64,000 nucleotides of DNA, taken from positions 930,001 to 994,000 of the forward strand of contig JAYWVB010000002.1 in assembly GCA_039881045.1 (NCBI GenBank), given 5' to 3'. This stretch comes from Chaetomium olivaceum (Eukaryota; Ascomycota; Sordariomycetes; Sordariales; Chaetomiaceae). Within the stretch, counting starts at the first letter, position 1; each line of letters starts with the position of its first letter. The notes under the pieces were generated by a model. The model was given only the letters and a program-made list of their open reading frames with translations. It was not told the origin of the DNA and ran no database searches. The position numbers and the translations under genes were made by a program. Shown piece after piece: positions 57,617 to 64,000 of the stretch.

Positions 57617-60600
57617 GATTGCCGACTCCGCCCAGATGGCGGGAGTAATGGTTTATGTCTTAACACAATTGCAGGCAGCGACACCACCGGGCGCAATTAA
57701 CACCAAGTTCGGAATAAACCTGATGTCTCGAGGTCGGACGGGAGTTGCGCCGAGGTGCAAATGGCAAATCGTTGATGATTGTCGAATTCCGCAAAGGGAG
57801 TTGCGACCAACCCAGCTCTACAGCACGCTTCCCAATCGCGCACAGAAAGCTGCCGAAAACAACGAAAGGGGCTCAGGGAGAGATACAATGGCGACACAAA
57901 AAGCTAACGACTGCGCTGACGTTCTCCTGTTTGGTGTCTTGATCAAGTGGCCGCTGGCACGTCTCGGGCGGTCGAAATGGAGAGTGAGGGAATGCAGAGC
58001 GCAGCATGGAAGCCGAGGAGAAATCTCGGAATGGGGAGGAGTCGGGCTGGGGAGACATTTCGTCCACCCGTCTGAGGCACGCAGAACACCTAACCCACAG
58101 GTGGCAGGGGTATGGCAATTGTCTTCCCGTTCATGTCTCGCAGAGCAGCCAAGGATAAGTGGGTAGCTCAGAAGTTAAAATACCTCTGCAGGAGTCCCGC
58201 ACCGTCATCCGCCGCTAAGCCGACCCCCCTTGGAGCGATTTGGGCAGGTCACACCTCTGAAATCGTGACTCGGCGAAATAAACAACCATCACTTTGGAGA
58301 AATTGAGGATCCTGCTCTACATTTTTGTCCTGCCTGTGTCGACGTCCTCGTGGGTTTCATATCTCTACTTTTACCTTTTCCGCACAAGAAAAAGATAGAT
58401 CGCTTCACCCAGGTATCGACATGATAGATTGGTGGGATCGCACGAACGCCTGCTCTCAACTACAACCCCGGGTGTCAAAACAACGAGAATGTTCCCGCAT
58501 CTCGAGGTGGGGTGCTGACACGTCGTCAGAGTGGCATGTACTGAGTACACGAGGGAACATTGACCTCGCCCCACATCCAGCCTCTTCCAGGGGAGCGTGT
58601 TTCCGGAGGGAGCGGCGACGCCATTTCGTTTTAGCGTGTGTGGCGACCGCTGGGTTACACGGCCTGGTCCATCCCATGCATGCATTCCCGCCAAGAAGGA
58701 CAGGGGTCCAGAGCGCTTTCCCCGTCGCTTCGTCACCAACGCGTGCAACCCAACTAGGGTGGGGAATAATGGGGGGTGAGATCCACTTCAGGGCTTTGCT
58801 TTTCTGGTGTCGGAGAATAACCGCCCCCGCGAGTCAAAGACGATGGGAGGACAAGACAACCTGGATGACTGTGTCAGCAGCCTGAGCACTGTATTCCCAG
58901 GTAGTCATGCGAGGTATCCAGCCATTTTAGCCAACCATGATCAACGGCACCCATACTTGGTATATCCGCTTGTCTCTCCCCAACCTGATTGGCAAACAAA
59001 CTGCTGAAGGTCTCCATCATATCTTTCGTCCTTCTAGAAGCGAACAAATCATGCTCGTTTGAAGCTATCTCGTGCCAGGAAGCGGGATATGAGTCCTCTT
59101 GCTTGATTGCGTAGTTCCCGCTTCATGCGCTACTCTGTCTCGGGTTTTAGCGAACTCGGTCTCATTCCGGACCTTGCCCTGTTTCCATACATAACTATAC
59201 CTCCAGGTTCTGGTGTTGGTAACACGGCCGCCGTCTGGAGAAAGTTCAGTTGTCACACTTGTGGAGAGTCATGCCGACACAAACAAGGTGAAGGCCAACG
59301 CCTCGGAATGAGCCGTTACCTAGCGGGAGCGGGTTTGAGCCTCGGTCTTCCGGTCACAACGTCTCCAACTCCTCCTGCACGCCGATCGGGCCATACAACT
59401 TCTTCATGTTGGTGCAACCTCACCGTCCGACGTTCGATAAAAAAATAAAACCGATTGTCAAGCGTGTGGCACCCCGAGTGTATACTTCCCATCTTCTTAG
59501 TTAGCACCGTATGGTGTCGGTAAATTCATTTGTGTGTTCCGGAACCGCCCTGCTGCTGGTTTGCTTGCCTACCTGGGCAACTCGGGCTGTGTTGCAAGAT
59601 GTCCGAGCCGCCAAGCGCAACAACCGGCAACAATATAATATACACTGTGAGCATATTAATCCGTCGGGCTGCTTTATCTCGCAACATTCACTATACTGGC
59701 AGAACGACCTTGCCTGTGCAACTCAACATATATCTTGACTTAAACAGGGGTGATAGTCATTAGTTGCCCTGGAACTCGCCAAACTACGAATACCTAGGCA
59801 CTCAACCAACAATGCCTTCACGAAGCCGCCGAAAAAAAGGACCGTGAAAATAAAGAAGCAAGGCTTCGGCACCTGGCAAAAACTGCGACGACTTGCGCAG
59901 TATCTTGGGGGTTGCAGCTTGCAGCTAGGTACCGTCAAGGCAAGAGCGGCCGGGATTCCAACTCTTATCATTATTTTCGGTGAAGGCTGGTAGGCTGGTT
60001 TTCTCATCATCAGCCGCGAGCCGGGAGCAGATGGGGAGCTTAAAGAGGACCTTGGAGACGGGAGGGAAATTGGCGACGGTTAGGCTTTATTGACAACAAG
60101 CAGATCATCATCCCGAGGGGTTGGTTTTGAGAGAGGGGCGCAATGAAGCCGCCATGTCTCCGAGACCGTCGCGTAACCCCCACACTCGATGCGGTGCGTC
60201 ATCGCATATTTATTTATGGGCAGAGCAAACTAGATCCGCTGGTATTCGGGGTGTCAAGGAAAGAAAGACAGCGACCTACGTATGGATGCATGTCTGTACA
60301 TACGTACATATGTATAGGCAGACATCGGGAAGATTGGGCTGCTGCGCCGAAGCCATGCCGCCGCCGAGGCGCGTGCTGACACCCACCCTTTCTGCAATTG
60401 AAGGATGCGAGAAATGACGGGTTGTGGGTTCGGTGGCACGGGGAAAGCGGGCCTGGAGCCACACGTCAGCAGCGGACCACCTTGGCTGATGTGCAGGCCG
60501 ATCAACGGAACTTTACACCGAACCCTCCGCTGTCTGCGAAATCCAAGGGTCTTATTTGAGTGATCCCGCGCACGGCTCGTGTCATTCATTAATCTCAGCT

Positions 60601-62839
60601 CAGGTTGTCTCCTGCACCGAGATATTTCGTGCGGGTGACCGGCCTACCTTGCTTACTTGCGGAAGCCGAACAGACCGCCGGTTCTCACCCCCGAGAGTCG
60701 AGTAACTAACTATCGGGGAAAGGCGAAATTGATGGCGGTCACATTATTTTCACCAGGGTCTCACACTAGGAGACCCACTCCCCTGGGCTGTTTTTGCTGG
60801 CCTGCCGTTTCAACCTTGCGCTCTCAACTGACACCCCCTGGTGTCCAACTCCGTCCCCAACAAGCAAGCATCGCATCATGTGTCAGAAACGTTAGCCGGG
60901 TCCTCTTTTCCGACGACTTGATCATCAGACAAGCACAGCCTGTGGGTTCACGATGATCCTCAATCGATTTTCTCGGCCATGAGCTTGGCGTTGCCTCTCA
61001 AGCATCTTTCTCCCAATCCGGGTGGCTCACCCATTGTGAGCGCACCCCTCTCCGCAGCAGTCTGTGAGAAAGCAGTACCCCAGCAGGACGCCCGCAGCAT
61101 GCGGAAGAAGCGAGGGGGGGAAATGCAATGCCTGTTGGTGCGCTGCCGAGCACGTGCAGTCCTGAACCTCTGATTTGCGTTGGAATGCCAAGGAACGCCA
61201 AGAAGGCTTGATCGACCAGAGCACATCGCGCGGAGCAAAAGAAGAAAAGGGGAAGGTCAAGGGGGCCAAAACGCTCGGCTTCCCCAGGCGAGCAACTCCT
61301 CCCGCTTCGCCTGGCCCCACTCAGCGTACATGAAAACCGGCTATCGTCGCAGACCATCCTATTTTGCGCTTTTTACAATAGCAACGCTCTGCAAAGCCTC
61401 AGCTAAAAGGGTGAGCCATGCAGGCGGTGTCATGGACGTTCTGATTGCTGGGCCTCGGTGGCCACCCACCCCAAGGTTGCCTACAAGGATGGGATTTGCG
61501 GCGCTGTGTGCAGGCCAGCGGCGATCGATTCGCTTTACCAGGGTCCGGCTCATCTCAAACGCATGCCGCGGACCCTTCCCGGCCGCGCGGGTTGAGCCAA
61601 CGGACTGGCGAAGCGGGGGGCTGGGTGAGGCCAGGGTCGAGCACATTGGAATCGCTTGGCGCGACCCGCTTCCTGTTTGGGCTCACCTTTGACCCACCTC
61701 GGTGGCTTCCGAAACTCGCCGGCGGAAGAGAGCTCTCGTGATGCCTCAATGTCGGACTCACGCAAGTTCGTCAGCTTCATTCTCGAATGGGAGGACGGCG
61801 ACATTGTCTCGGTCCGAAGATTTTCGGACAGCCACTACCACTCTTCAATGTTGCCAATATCCCAACACACCAACAATAATAACTAAGTGAGCGCTATCAT
61901 ATTAGTCGTTGGAAGGCCCGGTGAAGTACCTTACCTGAAAATAGTTGTCCGGGTAGCATCTCCCAACTATGTTGTCTGGTTGTGTAGCAAAATTAGTAAA
62001 GAAGAAACCATCATTGGTTAATAGTTGTTCTTTGTCTCATCCGGAAGATCTACTTGAACGGACCCAATCCGGTCTTCTCGACATTCAGACATATGCCCCG
62101 CAGACACCAAACCAAATTTCATTTGGGGTAACTAATCTACATTCAGGTAACCTTTTGCGGAGCTCTTTTTTACCACAATCTTGAAAGATTCGTTTCATCA
62201 CCAGGATATCAACATCGCCTCAACCCGAAGAGAAAAGCTCAAGTCTCCAAGGACCACACAGCCGTTGCAAGGCACGCAGAGCTCGACGCAAGCCTGACTT
62301 AACTTTGCCGGTTCCCCTTTTGTTTTCTTGTCTGCGCCGCACGCCACTACAAGTTTGCAAGATATCGTGGGGAAGTGTTCTCAAGTTTCTTGTTGATTAG
62401 CAACTCACCCATAACAATTTAAGAGCATGTCATGGAACCCACGCGCCTCAATTCTAGTACATCTATTAAGTGTACAGCAAAGTCAAGCGTAGTGCTCCTC
62501 CCAAGTTCTGTCAACAGGCCGACATCAAATCGTAGGAATGCCCTCCCACATCTCGCAAAAGCGAGCTGGTATCGAGCATGCGGCACGCTCGCAATAGATA
62601 AGAGAAACCAACCCCGCCCCGCCCCTCCTACCCTGCATGAGACCCCAACGCCAGAACGGTGCTCAACCCCTTCAGATCCTCAGATAATTAAGGGCTGGTC
62701 ATAAGTGTTAGCAAAATAAATCGAAGCCATATGCTCCAAGCCCGCCGCCTCCCCCACCCTAGGTTGTCCGACAGCGAAGTAGGACTTGGAAAGTCAACGT
62801 CGTTACTCGGCGATTTGCGAGAATAAAACAGGCATCCTT
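57617..62839. other. 5.2-kb gene-empty region upstream of Ssn6
   Basis: No ORF here has recognisable domains. The 186-codon ORF at 58325-58885 overlaps another frame and looks like chance. No tRNA, 5S rRNA or transposon motif could be supported. It is the longest empty stretch in the window and could hold the Ssn6 promoter with a long leader, a non-coding RNA or a decayed element. Confidence 0.5.
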
Positions 62840-64000
62840 TTACGGTCCGTTCCTGTCCGTGTCCGCATCCGGGTTGTAATTCGTCTCACCCAGCATCCCA
62901 CTACCTCCCGTCGCTTGCGCCGTCATGGCGTTTGGCGGCGGCGCCTGCGGCTGGTTCTGGACGGTCGGCCCCGTGGCCGTGGGGATGGGCGGCGCAACAG
63001 CGGGCGGCACCGGGGCGCTCTGCGCGCGGGCAGCGGCGGTAGCCGTGGCGGCGTGCAGGCGCTGGTCGAGTGCCCGGAGCGCGAGCGCTCTCCTCCTCTC
63101 GGCCTCAGCGCGGGCGCTCCCGGGGCGCCGCGATTTGTGAAGGTGTGGTGGTGGTCGCCGCGGGCGGCGGAAATGTCGGCCTGGCTGAAGGGTACGCACA
63201 GGCGCATCGCCACGAGCACATTGAACACTTGCTCGGAGATGGTCGCGATGAGGGGGTGGACGGGGCTCGGGAAGAACTCGGCAATGGCGAAGGTGTCGCT
63301 GGCATCACCGCGGAGAGAGCTCGTTTGCGAAGTGTCGAGGTCGGGGAAGGCGACCTTGTAGAAACGTAGGTAGGTCCAACTGACGAAAAAGCCGTAGACG
63401 GCGAGGAGAAAGGAGGCGGCGGTAAGCATGGGTGTGAGGCAGAGCGCTGTGACAAGGCCGATATAGAGCAACGGGAAGCGGGGAACGCGCAGCGAGAGAA
63501 GTCCCCTGAAGAGGGTCACTGTGTGCGCGGGGACGAGCTGGCTGAAAGCGACGAGGAAGGAGATTTGGAGGGGGATTGTCCCGGCGATGGTCATGAGTCT
63601 GGCAAGGGGACAGAAGTTAGAACACTACACGAACGGCTATAACCAACCAACCCCCAGAAACCAAAAGCTACGTACGTCCATCGCTCGTTGCGTGTCAAGG
63701 CAAAGAACAAGATCGAGGTGCCAAAGCAGAGCGCGTTGGGAACCACCGCGGTGATGAGCAGGAATTTGGCAAACTCGCGCGAGGACCATGCGCGCTCGAG
63801 GTAGCGACCGCCATTATAGAGTGTGACGCAGGCGATGGACAGGGTGAAGACGTTGCTCTCGACGAGTGTTGTCGTTAGGAAGGTCCACGGGTAGACTAGC
63901 GAGAGCTGTGGTATGAGGTTCAGGTAGGGGATGACAATCTCCGAGTTTGCCGTCCACTGCCGGTACCGGATTGCCGCACTCAACACCGATTGTAGGCCCA
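62840..64000 (-). CDS. TMEM115/DUF1751 rhomboid-like membrane protein, 5' end outside window
   Basis: This is the C-terminal majority of a fungal homologue of TMEM115, a Golgi multi-pass protein of the rhomboid-like superfamily thought to act in retrograde traffic. The gene runs off the right edge, so the start is missing. Hydrophobic blocks include IVIPYLNLIPQLSLVYPWTF, FAKFLLITAVVPNALCFGTS, IAGTIPLQISFLVAFSQLVP and MLTAASFLLAVYGFFVSWTY. GGRYLERAWSSREF is a family motif. An intron lies at about 63600-63676. After FAIAEFFPSPVHPLI the tail is Ala/Arg- and Pro-rich. One G appears lost in a run near 63120, after which the reading continues SARAEAERRRALALRALDQR to DADTDRNGP. It is not expected to be a protease. 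Confidence 0.8.

Overview
The window is nuclear DNA of a filamentous ascomycete, most likely a sordariomycete. Its genes carry many short GT..AG introns (about 54-255 nt), its exons are GC-rich, and its proteins are typical Pezizomycotina versions of Arp3, Tfb4, an UNC-45/She4 chaperone, Eme1, an ADAM protease, acetyl-CoA synthetase, ribosomal protein L3 and the Ssn6/Cyc8 corepressor. There is no operon structure. No rRNA, tRNA or CRISPR could be supported. Species cannot be fixed from the sequence alone.

Layout. 1-2.9 kb has no recognisable gene. 2.9-6.6 kb holds gamma-glutamyltranspeptidase (+) converging on a zinc alcohol dehydrogenase (-). 8.3-13.0 kb holds Arp3 (-) divergent from a taspase-like threonine aspartase (+). 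14.1-18.6 kb holds TFIIH subunit Tfb4 (-) divergent from an UNC-45/She4 chaperone (+). 19.0-21.1 kb is the Eme1 endonuclease subunit (-). 22.4-26.9 kb holds a secreted type-B carboxylesterase (-) divergent from an FAD monooxygenase (+). 28.0-29.2 kb is an unidentified membrane protein (+). 31.6-37.3 kb is a long kinesin (+). 40.6-43.1 kb is acetyl-CoA synthetase (+). 45.7-48.2 kb is an ADAM metalloprotease (+). 48.8-51.4 kb holds two conserved-looking genes of unknown function (-). 52.1-53.7 kb is RPL3 (-). 54.5-57.6 kb is Ssn6 (-), with a 5.2-kb gene-empty stretch upstream. 62.8 kb to the right edge is the 3' part of a TMEM115/DUF1751 membrane protein (-).

Most of these are unrelated housekeeping genes: actin nucleation, myosin folding, transcription and repair, acetate activation, glutathione turnover, translation and global repression. 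The esterase/monooxygenase pair is the only hint of a small metabolic unit. No clearly new multi-gene system is visible.

The main technical observation is that many conserved genes carry 1-2 nt gains or losses, mostly in homopolymers: Arp3, Tfb4, the UNC-45 protein, Eme1, the esterase, the monooxygenase, the kinesin motor, the ADAM tail, TMEM115 and one unknown gene. GGT, ADH, taspase, acetyl-CoA synthetase, RPL3 and Ssn6 splice to exact multiples of three. Because essential genes are hit and the protein reads on in the next frame, I treat the shifts as probable assembly errors rather than pseudogenes. The non-coding parts hold several minisatellites (12, 13, 21 and 73 bp units) just downstream of genes.
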